From NCBI GenBank assembly GCA_015061165.1, contig SUXC01000013.1, positions 1-64,000 of the forward strand: 64,000 bases of DNA, read 5' to 3'. Below the pieces are notes generated by a model. The model ran no database searches and was not told the DNA's origin. It saw only the letters and a list, made by a program, of their open reading frames with translations. Position numbers and translations under genes: made by a program. Below, in pieces: positions 56,071 through 63,669 of the stretch. Source of the stretch: Bacteroidales bacterium (GTDB lineage: Bacteria > Bacteroidota > Bacteroidia > Bacteroidales > Paludibacteraceae). The stretch's first letter is position 1. Every line of letters starts with the position of its first letter.

Positions 56071-56691
56071 ATGAAACAGATTTTTATCCTTCTGCCACTT
56101 TTGGCACTCACATTGGTAGGTTGCAATCCTACCCCTCAAAACAACGAACCTATGAACAACGAAGTCATTAACGCCATTATGGCACGCCGAAGCATCCGTC
56201 AGTACCACGCTACGCCTGTAGCACGCGACACGATGATGCAAATCATGACCTGCGGTATCAATGCCGCTAATGGTCAGAATAAACAGTCGTGGGAAGTGCG
56301 TATCATTGACAATCCTGCTACTATGCAACAAGTTCAAGACCTGATGGTTACGGGCAATCCTGCTCTCCAACCTGACATGGTACGTGGCTGTATGCGTGGA
56401 GCACCTGTGATGACTTTTATCGCCCGCGATTTGGGTTATGATTTCTCGGCTTACGACTGCGGATTGCTCGCAGGCAACATGATGCTCGCGGCTCAATCTC
56501 TGGGCGTGGGTTCTATCTGCCTCGGCAGCCCAGTCCGCTTTATCAATGATGCTCAAAACAGTGCAGAGATACTTGCTCTGTTGGGCTTCAGCGATAACTA
56601 CGAACTCTGCCTCTGTGTCGGTTTTGGCTATGCCAACGAAGCACCTGCAGCCAAACCACGCGACATCAACAAAGTGCAGTTTATCGACTAA
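56071..56691 (+). CDS. Nitroreductase-family lipoprotein
   Basis: 206 residues from the ATG giving MKQIFILLPLLALT. Lipobox TLVGCNPT. The nitroreductase fold follows: MARRSIRQYHATPV, NGQNKQSWEVRIID, CGLLAGNMMLAAQSLGVGSI and LCLCVGFGYANEAPAAKPRD. An FMN oxidoreductase tethered to a membrane by a lipid anchor is uncommon but known in Bacteroidetes. Substrate unknown. Confidence 0.88.
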   Translation: MKQIFILLPLLALTLVGCNPTPQNNEPMNNEVINAIMARRSIRQYHATPVARDTMMQIMTCGINAANGQNKQSWEVRIIDNPATMQQVQDLMVTGNPALQPDMVRGCMRGAPVMTFIARDLGYDFSAYDCGLLAGNMMLAAQSLGVGSICLGSPVRFINDAQNSAEILALLGFSDNYELCLCVGFGYANEAPAAKPRDINKVQFID

Positions 56692-56711
56692 TTTCCCGTT
56701 CCAATAATCTC

Positions 56712-56744
56712 AGCCCTCACATCATCCGTGTGAGGGCTTTTTTT
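56712..56744 (+). terminator. Terminator after the nitroreductase gene
   Basis: AGCCCTCAC / GTGAGGGCT stem followed by TTTTTTT. Confidence 0.9.
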
Positions 56745-56864
56745 GTCCCATATCCTATCCTTTCCACCTTCCACTTTCCATCATACACCCTAAAAAAATG
56801 CACTTTTCTTCAAAAAATGTGCATTTTTTTCGAGCTTCTGACAAGTTTTAGCAGTTTGTAGCAG

Positions 56865-56872
56865 TACCTTTG
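56865..56872 (+). promoter_or_regulatory. Promoter before the 32-residue ORF
   Basis: TACCTTTG -7 box; no good TTTG at the usual distance. The transcript would have a ~90-base leader with a CAATTGCCAATACCCAATAC word repeat (about 56896-56932). Confidence 0.5.
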
Positions 56873-56968
56873 CACTCGATTTCGGGAAACTACAGCCAAT
56901 TGCCAATACCCAATACCCAATTGCCTATAGCCACCCACAATGTTTAACCACTTAAAAATCGCACACGT

Positions 56969-57067
56969 ATGAACGTATTTCTAACATTAATCATTTGCCT
57001 CATTTCGGCAACCGTAATTACTTTTTGCATTGACATGATTACGCAATTATGGCGCGAAGATGCATAA
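56969..57067 (+). CDS. Possible small membrane protein, 32 residues
   Basis: ATG at 56969 reads MNVFLTLIICLISATVITFC then IDMITQLWREDA and a TAA. One hydrophobic helix with a short charged tail. It lies between its own -7 box and the recA promoter. No clear Shine-Dalgarno, but these are weak in this group. No family recognised. Confidence 0.45.
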   Translation: MNVFLTLIICLISATVITFCIDMITQLWREDA

Positions 57068-57091
57068 AGATATAGAAAAAAGCAATTACTA

Positions 57092-57123
57092 TTTGCATAA
57101 ATGCAAAAAAAACACTACCTTTG
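57092..57123 (+). promoter_or_regulatory. recA promoter
   Basis: TTTG (57092-57095), N20, TACCTTTG (57116-57123). The ~100-base leader is almost entirely a word repeat (57140-57228). Confidence 0.85.
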
Positions 57124-57139
57124 CACTCGCATTTAACAA

Positions 57140-57228
57140 ACAACCCTACACAACCCTATACAATACTAAACAATACTATACAATTCTATACAATCCTATA
57201 CAATACTAACCATTCTAAACAACACCAC
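57140..57228 (+). repeat. CCTATACAATACTA word repeat in the recA leader
   Basis: About ten degenerate units of ACTATACAAT(A/T)CT type end just before the recA start codon. Confidence 0.9.
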
Positions 57229-57229
57229 T

Positions 57230-58237
57230 ATGGCAGAAGAAAAGAAAATGCCCTCACCAGAGAAACTAAAGGCCTTGCAACTGGCCATGGCAAAGATCGA
57301 TAAAGATTTCGGCAAAGGCGCCATCATGAAATTGGGCGATGATAAGATAGAAGATGTACCTGTAATCCCTTCAGGTTCAGTAGGTTTGAATATTGCGCTT
57401 GGCGTAGGTGGCTACCCTCGCGGTCGCGTGGTAGAGATCTATGGTCCAGAGTCTTCTGGTAAGACCACCCTCGCTATCCACGCTATGGCTGAGGTGCAAA
57501 AGCAAGGCGGTATCGCTGCTATCATTGATGCCGAGCACGCTTTCGACCGTTTCTATGCGGAGAAACTGGGTGTGGATACCGATAACCTGCTTATCGCTCA
57601 ACCTGACTGTGGCGAGCAAGCCCTCGACATCGCTGACGAGCTCATCCGCAGCGCAGCCGTGGACCTCGTTGTCATCGACTCTGTGGCAGCCCTCACCCCA
57701 AAAGCCGAGATCGAAGGCGACATGGGCGACAACCGCGTGGGCTTGCAAGCACGACTCATGTCGCAAGCGCTCCGCAAACTCACCGCTACTATCAACAAGA
57801 CCAACACCACCTGTATCTTCATCAACCAACTCCGCGAGAAGATTGGCGTAATGTTCGGCAATCCAGAGACCACCACGGGTGGTAACGCGCTGAAGTTCTA
57901 TGCTTCTGTTCGCCTCGACATCCGCAAGGCAAGTGCCATTAAGGATGGCGACGAGATTATCGGTAACCAAGTGCGCGTGAAGGTCATCAAGAACAAGGTA
58001 GCACCTCCATTCAAGAAAGCGGAGTTCGACCTCATGTTCAACGAGGGTATCTCTCGCGTAGGCGAACTTGTGGATATGGGTGTAGAGTACGGTATCTTGA
58101 CCAAGTCTGGCTCATGGTATAGCTATGATGGCAACAAACTCGCTCAAGGTCGCGATGCGGCTAAGAACGTCCTTCGTGACAACCCAGACCTCGCAGATGA
58201 GATCGAAAGCAAAGTAATGGAAGCGCTCAAAAAATAA
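57230..58237 (+). CDS. recA: Recombinase RecA
   Basis: 335 residues. Walker [10 protein letters not shown], Walker [13 protein letters not shown], the DNA-binding loops ([40 protein letters not shown]) and the [10 protein letters not shown] motif are all present. Single-strand-DNA-binding ATPase for homologous recombination and the SOS response. No LexA-like palindrome is evident in the promoter. Confidence 0.98.
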   Translation: MAEEKKMPSPEKLKALQLAMAKIDKDFGKGAIMKLGDDKIEDVPVIPSGSVGLNIALGVGGYPRGRVVEIYGPESSGKTTLAIHAMAEVQKQGGIAAIIDAEHAFDRFYAEKLGVDTDNLLIAQPDCGEQALDIADELIRSAAVDLVVIDSVAALTPKAEIEGDMGDNRVGLQARLMSQALRKLTATINKTNTTCIFINQLREKIGVMFGNPETTTGGNALKFYASVRLDIRKASAIKDGDEIIGNQVRVKVIKNKVAPPFKKAEFDLMFNEGISRVGELVDMGVEYGILTKSGSWYSYDGNKLAQGRDAAKNVLRDNPDLADEIESKVMEALKK

Positions 58238-58241
58238 TCTA

Positions 58242-58326
58242 CAGCGCAGCGATCTACAGTGAGCAGAGCGAACGATCTACAGGCACCTTAGTGCCGACCT
58301 ACAGTGAGCAAAGCGAGCGATCTATT
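58242..58326 (+). repeat. GATCTACAGTGAGCAAAGCG word repeat
   Basis: Four CTACAG words with GAGC(A)-AGCGA(G/A)CGAT fill the gap between recA and the next gene. A related block lies at 61311-61358. Confidence 0.85.
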
Positions 58327-58327
58327 A

Positions 58328-59878
58328 ATGAACCAAACAACGTTCATATTATCCCCTGAGAAAGCTTACGACGCGGAGCAACGCTACCGCGTCGTAAAGC
58401 GTTCTATTGATGCCCGCCAGCGTGCGCTCAAGGTCCATCTCACCGTGCTCACCGACGAGCAGGGCAACCCTTTGCCCAAGGATGCACCTATCCCTCTCTA
58501 CGAACCGCCCATTTTCCAAGATGTGCACCATGCCAAGCATAGTGCAGCGATTATTGGCGCAGGACCAGCAGGACTTTTCGCTGCTCTCACATTGCTCGAA
58601 CATGGCATCAAACCTATCATTTACGAGCGTGGCAAACCCGTTAGCGAACGCAAGAAGGACATTGCTATCCTCAATCGCAATCAGGGACTGAATGCCGAAT
58701 CCAACTACTGCTTCGGCGAAGGTGGTGCAGGTACGTTCTCCGATGGCAAGCTCTATTCGCGCAGCAAGAAACGTGGCAATATGCAGCGTGTGATGGAGCT
58801 CTTTCATCACTTCGGTGCCAACGATACTATTCTCTATGAGGCGCATGCCCATATCGGCAGCGACCGTCTGCCCTCTATCATCCGCGCCATGCGCGAGTGC
58901 ATCATCGAGCACGGTGGCGAAGTCCATTTCGACACCTGTATCTCTAGCCTCTCGCCTTTTGCCTTATCGCCTAATAGCCCACTAATTCTGGCCATCGGTC
59001 ACTCCGCGCACGACACCTACCAGATGCTTCTCAATAGCGGTGTCGCTCTTGCGAATAAGGGTTTCGCTATGGGTGTGCGCGCGGAACACCCACAGGCATT
59101 GATAAACAAACTCATGTACCACGACCCATCGCCCGAACTCATTCAGTTGATTGGCAATGCCTCGTATTCGCTTGTTACACAGGTGCAAGGTCGTGGCGTG
59201 TATTCTTTCTGTATGTGTCCAGGCGGACATATCGTTCCTGCGGGCAGCGATGCGCGCGGTTGTGTGGTCAATGGTATGTCTGCCAGCCACCGCAACTCTC
59301 CCTTTGCCAACTCGGGCATGGTCGTCGAAATCCGCCCAGAAGATCTGCATACTAATAACAATACTACACCATGCTACACAACTCTACACCATGCTACACC
59401 AGCTCTTGCTGGCTTATGCTTCCAACAGCAGTTGGAACGCCTCGCTTTCGAGCACGGCTCCGCCCCCTCTATCGCTCCTGCCCAACGCCTGCGCGACTTT
59501 GTGGAAGGGCGCAAGAGCAGCACTCTGCCTGCATGTAGCTACTTGCCAGGCGTACGTTCCAGCAGCATGCATGAGTGGCTGCCCGAACATATCGGCAAAC
59601 GCTTGCAACAGGGCTTCCGCGATTTTGACCGCAAGTACCGTGGCTTCTTGACCAACGAAGCCGTTATCCTCGGCGTAGAGAGCCGCAGCAGTAGCGCAGT
59701 GCGTATCCCTCGTGACCCTGAGACATTGCAGTCTATCTCTACTCCTCATTTATATCCTTGTGGCGAAGGGGCAGGCTACGCAGGCGGTATCACCTCCTCT
59801 GCTCTCGATGGCATCAATGCCGCCCTCAAAATCGCCGAACAACTATCAACCACATTGAACAACTTTGAACCACATTGA
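58328..59878 (+). CDS. NAD(P)/FAD-dependent oxidoreductase (COG2509-like)
   Basis: 516 residues from the ATG giving MNQTTFILSPEKAY. The FAD-binding motif is AAIIGAGPAGLFAALTLLEH; other family features are CFGEGGAGTFSDGKLYSRSK, MGVRAEHPQALINK, CPGGHIVPAGSD and the C-terminal GEGAGYAGGITSSALDG. A predicted flavoprotein dehydrogenase of unknown substrate. Two inserts coded by word repeats are in frame: SLSPFALSPNSP (58947-58980) and TTPCYTTLHHATPALAG (59353-59399). Confidence 0.85.
   Translation: MNQTTFILSPEKAYDAEQRYRVVKRSIDARQRALKVHLTVLTDEQGNPLPKDAPIPLYEPPIFQDVHHAKHSAAIIGAGPAGLFAALTLLEHGIKPIIYERGKPVSERKKDIAILNRNQGLNAESNYCFGEGGAGTFSDGKLYSRSKKRGNMQRVMELFHHFGANDTILYEAHAHIGSDRLPSIIRAMRECIIEHGGEVHFDTCISSLSPFALSPNSPLILAIGHSAHDTYQMLLNSGVALANKGFAMGVRAEHPQALINKLMYHDPSPELIQLIGNASYSLVTQVQGRGVYSFCMCPGGHIVPAGSDARGCVVNGMSASHRNSPFANSGMVVEIRPEDLHTNNNTTPCYTTLHHATPALAGLCFQQQLERLAFEHGSAPSIAPAQRLRDFVEGRKSSTLPACSYLPGVRSSSMHEWLPEHIGKRLQQGFRDFDRKYRGFLTNEAVILGVESRSSSAVRIPRDPETLQSISTPHLYPCGEGAGYAGGITSSALDGINAALKIAEQLSTTLNNFEPH
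58947..58980 (+). repeat. GCCT word repeat inside the FAD oxidoreductase gene
   Basis: CCTCTCGCCTTTTGCCTTAT then CGCCTAATAGCCC in frame. Here the plus strand is the coding strand, unlike the potA, clpC and manC copies. Confidence 0.85.
59353..59399 (+). repeat. CTACACCATG word repeat inside the FAD oxidoreductase gene
   Basis: Four 10-bp units (CTACACCATG, CTACACAACT, CTACACCATG, CTACACCAG) in frame. Confidence 0.85.
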
Positions 59879-59881
59879 ACC

Positions 59882-60862
59882 ATGCTCACATTCCTCCGCA
59901 CCTACAACAAACCCATCTACATTGCCCTGCTATCGATACTCACCCTCTGCCTTTTGTGTGATTATATCCCCGCCTTGGCGGTATTGTCCTCATGGGTCAC
60001 TCCACCTGTGGCATTGTTTCTCGGTCTCGTTTTCGCACTCACTTGCGGACAGGCATATCCTACTTTCAACAAGACGGTGTCTAAGAAACTGCTTCAGTAT
60101 TCCGTCATCGGTTTGGGCTTTGGTATGAACCTGCACGCCTCGTTGGCATCGGGCAAAGAGGGTATGTTGTTTACTATCGTTTCGGTCTTCGGCACACTCC
60201 TGATTGGTATGTTCATCGGCTGCAAACTGCTGAAGATCAACCGCAATACCGCCTATCTCATCAGTTCGGGCACGGCTATCTGCGGTGGCAGTGCTATCGC
60301 AGCAGTAGGGCCTATCATCAAGGCGAAAGACAGCGATATGTCTATGGCACTCGCCACCATTTTCATCCTCAACGCTATTGCGCTCTTCCTTTTCCCTGCG
60401 TTGGGACATTGGCTGGGCATGACGCAACAGGAGTTCGGCACATGGGCTGCTATCGCTATCCACGACACCAGTTCTGTGGTAGGCGCAGGCGCAGCGTATG
60501 GCGAAGAGGCGCTGCAAGTGGCTACAACTATCAAACTCACCCGTGCCTTGTGGATTATCCCTTTGGCATTGATTACTGCGTTTATCTTCCGTAGCGAGGG
60601 CAAGAAGATTAGTATCCCATGGTTTATCTTGTTTTTTATTGTCGCTATGCTGCTGAATACCTATGTGCTTACTGATATTCCACAAGTAGGACAATTCATC
60701 TATGGTATTGCGCGTAAGGGACTTGTGATTACGATGTTTTTTATTGGCGCATCGCTTTCTATTGATACGATTAAGTCTGTCGGCATCCGTCCTCTGCTGC
60801 AAGGCATTCTCCTTTGGTTGGTCATCAGTGCAGGTTCATTGGCATATATCCTCTTGCGCTAA
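59882..60862 (+). CDS. YeiH-family (UPF0324) putative sulfate exporter
   Basis: 326 residues with about ten membrane helices. Family words: VIGLGFGMNLHASLASGKEG, LISSGTAICGGSAIAAVGPI, WAAIAIHDTSSVVGAGAAYG and KLTRALWIIPLALI. Preceded by an ACCACATTGAACAACTTTGA word repeat; starts 3 bp after the previous stop, so probably co-transcribed. Confidence 0.93.
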   Translation: MLTFLRTYNKPIYIALLSILTLCLLCDYIPALAVLSSWVTPPVALFLGLVFALTCGQAYPTFNKTVSKKLLQYSVIGLGFGMNLHASLASGKEGMLFTIVSVFGTLLIGMFIGCKLLKINRNTAYLISSGTAICGGSAIAAVGPIIKAKDSDMSMALATIFILNAIALFLFPALGHWLGMTQQEFGTWAAIAIHDTSSVVGAGAAYGEEALQVATTIKLTRALWIIPLALITAFIFRSEGKKISIPWFILFFIVAMLLNTYVLTDIPQVGQFIYGIARKGLVITMFFIGASLSIDTIKSVGIRPLLQGILLWLVISAGSLAYILLR

Positions 60863-60916
60863 CCGATACCTCGGCATAACCGTCCTCGCATTTAAACACT
60901 AAAAAAATGCCTAAAA

Positions 60917-61039
60917 TTAAGATTCCTTCTCTTTTCGTTTTGCTATCTTTTTCTGAATTTCACCGAGAGACGACCCTGAGACGACCCTGAGAACTCCCTG
61001 ACACCGCCAATTCGAAAAAAGTGCTATTTGTTAAGATTT
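60917..61039 (+). repeat. 123-bp dispersed repeat, copy 2
   Basis: Matches the reverse complement of 19248-19370, beginning TTAAGATTCCTTCTCTTTTC and ending GTGCTATTTGTTAAGATTT. It lies in a 670-bp gene-free region. Confidence 0.85.
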
Positions 61040-61446
61040 CCCACTTTCCCTCTTTCTTATAAATGGGCATTTTGTCTGCTACCGTTTGAGCGCGCAATGT
61101 GTTGTTTCCCGTCTCGCGTGTCCTAATTCCCGCCATTGGTTTAGTGCTCGCGGGGTCCCCGATAACGCCTGCGTTATGGGGTACATTTCGCGGCTTTCCC
61201 CGCGAGTATCTTACGCCCGCTCATGTTTGTTTATTGTCCCGAATATTCGGGTTTACTCTCGACGCTGTTGAGAGACTCTCCTCCCCCTCTCCTCGGTGCG
61301 GCCCGTTCTACCATCTACAGCGAGCATAGCGAGCGATCTACAGGCGCAGCCGATCTAAATCTCCCTCCACCCGCCAAAGGCGCACAGCCTCACAAAGTAA
61401 CACAACCTGTGCTCCGAGCACACAACCTCGGCGTATCCTACCCAAT
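61040..61446. other. Palindrome- and word-rich intergenic region
   Basis: Contains CTCGCGGGG (61148-61156) paired with CCCCGCGAG (61199-61207), around a nested stem CCCCGATAACGC / GCGTTATGGGG (61156-61180). CTCTC / GAGAG and CGAATATTCG palindromes and a GATCTACAG word block (61311-61358) follow. No convincing gene. Confidence 0.65.
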
Positions 61447-61480
61447 AACACCGCCATTTTTTTTAGAAAATGGCGGTGTT
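61447..61480 (+). terminator. Perfect hairpin abutting the methyltransferase promoter
   Basis: 14-bp perfect arms (AACACCGCCATTTT with AAAATGGCGGTGTT), 6-base loop, ending 1 bp before the TTTG -33 box. Confidence 0.75.
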
Positions 61481-61481
61481 A

Positions 61482-61513
61482 TTTGCATATATGCAAAAAA
61501 AGTTGTATCTTTG
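61482..61513 (+). promoter_or_regulatory. Promoter of the methyltransferase operon
   Basis: TTTG (61482-61485), N20, TATCTTTG (61506-61513). The spacer starts CATATATGCAAAAAAA, almost as in the recA promoter. Confidence 0.85.
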
Positions 61514-61532
61514 CGCGTTAAATCGTATCTTT

Positions 61533-62627
61533 ATGGCAAAAAGAAAAATAACATATGAAGTTGTTGACCTATTTTGTGGCATAGGGGGGTTAAGTTATGG
61601 ACTTAAATGCCAAGGCATGAAAATCATTGCAGGCTTTGATTTAGACTATACTTGTCAATATGCCTATGAAACAAATACAGGTGGCAAATTTTACTATAGA
61701 GATGTGAAAACTATCTCGGGAGACGAGATAAATAAATTATATTCCCAAAAGAAAAATACAATTAAAATTTTAGCAGGTTGCGCTCCATGTCAGCCGTTCT
61801 CTTCTTATGCCTTCAAGAATAAAGAAAAAGACTCAGAAAAATATGACTTATTATATGAATTTGGGCGGTTAGTTAGAGAGGTGCAGCCTGACATTGTAAC
61901 AATGGAGAATGTGACACAAATTATAAATTTTAAACTAAAGCCAGTGCTTCAAGATTTTGTAGACGAGTTGAAGTCTCTTGGGTATTTTGTTGATGTGCAA
62001 AAGATATTTTGTCCAGATTATGGAATACCTCAAACTCGAAGAAGGATTGTTTTGGTTGCCTCTAAACTTGGGCAAATAACCATTATACCGCCTACTCATG
62101 ATAAAGAAAATTATGTAACCGTTAGAGAAACTATTGGACATTTACCCTCGTTATTATCAGGGGCTTCAGATCCATTAGATCCTTTACATAGATCTATTGC
62201 ATTGACTCCAATTAACATGCGTCGTATTCAGGCAACTCCATACGGCGGAAGTTGGCATGATTGGCCAGATGAGTTAGTGCTTGACTGTCACAAAAAAGTA
62301 GGTGGAAAAACATATGGTAGTGTATATGGACGTATGGAATGGGATAAACCAGCCCCAACAATGACAACGCAATGTACAGGATTGGGCAATGGAAGATTTG
62401 GTCATCCTGAACAACATAGAGCAATTTCAGCGAGAGAAGCTGCTTTAATCCAAACGTTTCCGCAGTCATATAAATTTTTTCCAGATGAACAGCAAGTATC
62501 AATTACTAAAGCTTCAAGATATATAGGAAATGCTGTCCCTCCAAAATTAGGTGAGATTTTAGCAATGAGTATCATAAATCATATAGTAAATTTTGACAAA
62601 GAATATGAGAAGAAAACATTTAACTGA
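61533..62627 (+). CDS. DNA (cytosine-5) methyltransferase
   Basis: 364 residues from the ATG giving MAKRKITYEVVDLFCGIGGL. Motif I FCGIGG (14-19), motif IV AGCAPCQPFSS with catalytic Cys86, motif VI MENV, motif VIII QTRRRIVLVAS, a target-recognition region (YGGSWHDWPDEL... GRMEWDKPAPTM), motif IX and motif X GNAVPPKLGEI. The coding sequence is visibly richer in A/T than its neighbours, suggesting transfer. The stop overlaps the next start. The target sequence cannot be read from the protein. Confidence 0.95.
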   Translation: MAKRKITYEVVDLFCGIGGLSYGLKCQGMKIIAGFDLDYTCQYAYETNTGGKFYYRDVKTISGDEINKLYSQKKNTIKILAGCAPCQPFSSYAFKNKEKDSEKYDLLYEFGRLVREVQPDIVTMENVTQIINFKLKPVLQDFVDELKSLGYFVDVQKIFCPDYGIPQTRRRIVLVASKLGQITIIPPTHDKENYVTVRETIGHLPSLLSGASDPLDPLHRSIALTPINMRRIQATPYGGSWHDWPDELVLDCHKKVGGKTYGSVYGRMEWDKPAPTMTTQCTGLGNGRFGHPEQHRAISAREAALIQTFPQSYKFFPDEQQVSITKASRYIGNAVPPKLGEILAMSIINHIVNFDKEYEKKTFN

Positions 62628-63669
62628 AGAGCAAATCTATTCAATAGAAGAGCAAATCCGACAAGAGAGTGTACCCTATGTGTATGACACGAAAGAGTAT
62701 CCCGTTGAAGTAATTATTGCCAAATATGAGAAAGAGCAAATTTTTGTTCCTCATTACCAAAGAAATTTTGTTTGGAAAGTATTAGAAAAATCACGATTTA
62801 TAGAGTCGGTTTTTTTAGGCGTTCCTATTATGCCTTTTTTGGTTTCTATGTCTGGGGAAGAGGCTGAGTTAGAGATTATTGATGGTTCTCAACGTATTCG
62901 AACACTAGTAGAATATTGTAATGGTAATTTAAAATTGTCTGGTTTGCAAAAATTAACCGAGCTAAATGGCACTATTTTTTCTGATTTACCAGAATCAAGA
63001 CGAAATAAATTTTTATTAAGAGATTTTAGATTTCATGTTGTGACCGAAAAAGCCACACCTGATATTCGTGCAGACATATTTAATAGGGTTAATACTAGTG
63101 CCAATCAATTAAAATCTAGTGAAATCAGAAAAGGTGCATATCAAGGACCTTTTTATGATTTTATTATTGAATGTTCTAGGTTGCCACTATTCAGGGAAGT
63201 TTGTCCTATTCCTGAGAGTAAAGCTAATAGAGGAGAGTATGAAGAATTAGCTTTGCGTTTTTTTGCATATTCTAATTCCTATCAGGAATTTGTCCATGAT
63301 GTTGCACCATTTTTAGATAAATATCTTAAAGCACAAAACAAAGGCTTTGATAAAGAAGCATTAAAAAATGATTTTGATATGGTTCTAAATTTTGCTAAAG
63401 AATATTTAGAACCTCCGTATTTTGCTCGAAAAGGACGTGATAAGGCAACTCCTAGGGTTCGATTCGAGGCTCTTTCTGTTGGTATCTTGTTAGCTTTAAA
63501 ACAAAATCCTCAATTACAACCCACAGATTTTTCGTGGATTGAATCCGAGGAGTTTAAAATTCACACGACATCTGATGCAAGTAACAACCAAGGGAAATTA
63601 AGAGCACGTATAGAATTTGTACGAGATTGCTTGTTGGGCCTAGTAGAAAACTTACACTATAATGAATAA
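62605..63669 (+). CDS. DUF262-domain protein (GmrS/ParB-nuclease-like)
   Basis: 354 residues from the ATG giving MRRKHLTEEQIYSIEEQIRQ, overlapping the methyltransferase by 23 bp. DUF262 motifs: FVPHYQRNFVWKVLEKSRFI and ELEIIDGSQRIRTLVEY, where the usual DGQQR reads DGSQR. Then FNRVNTSANQLKSSEIRKGA. DUF262 proteins are ParB-fold, nucleotide-dependent components of type IV restriction and similar defence systems. The C-terminal part is helical. AT-rich like the methyltransferase. Confidence 0.88.
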   Translation: MRRKHLTEEQIYSIEEQIRQESVPYVYDTKEYPVEVIIAKYEKEQIFVPHYQRNFVWKVLEKSRFIESVFLGVPIMPFLVSMSGEEAELEIIDGSQRIRTLVEYCNGNLKLSGLQKLTELNGTIFSDLPESRRNKFLLRDFRFHVVTEKATPDIRADIFNRVNTSANQLKSSEIRKGAYQGPFYDFIIECSRLPLFREVCPIPESKANRGEYEELALRFFAYSNSYQEFVHDVAPFLDKYLKAQNKGFDKEALKNDFDMVLNFAKEYLEPPYFARKGRDKATPRVRFEALSVGILLALKQNPQLQPTDFSWIESEEFKIHTTSDASNNQGKLRARIEFVRDCLLGLVENLHYNE

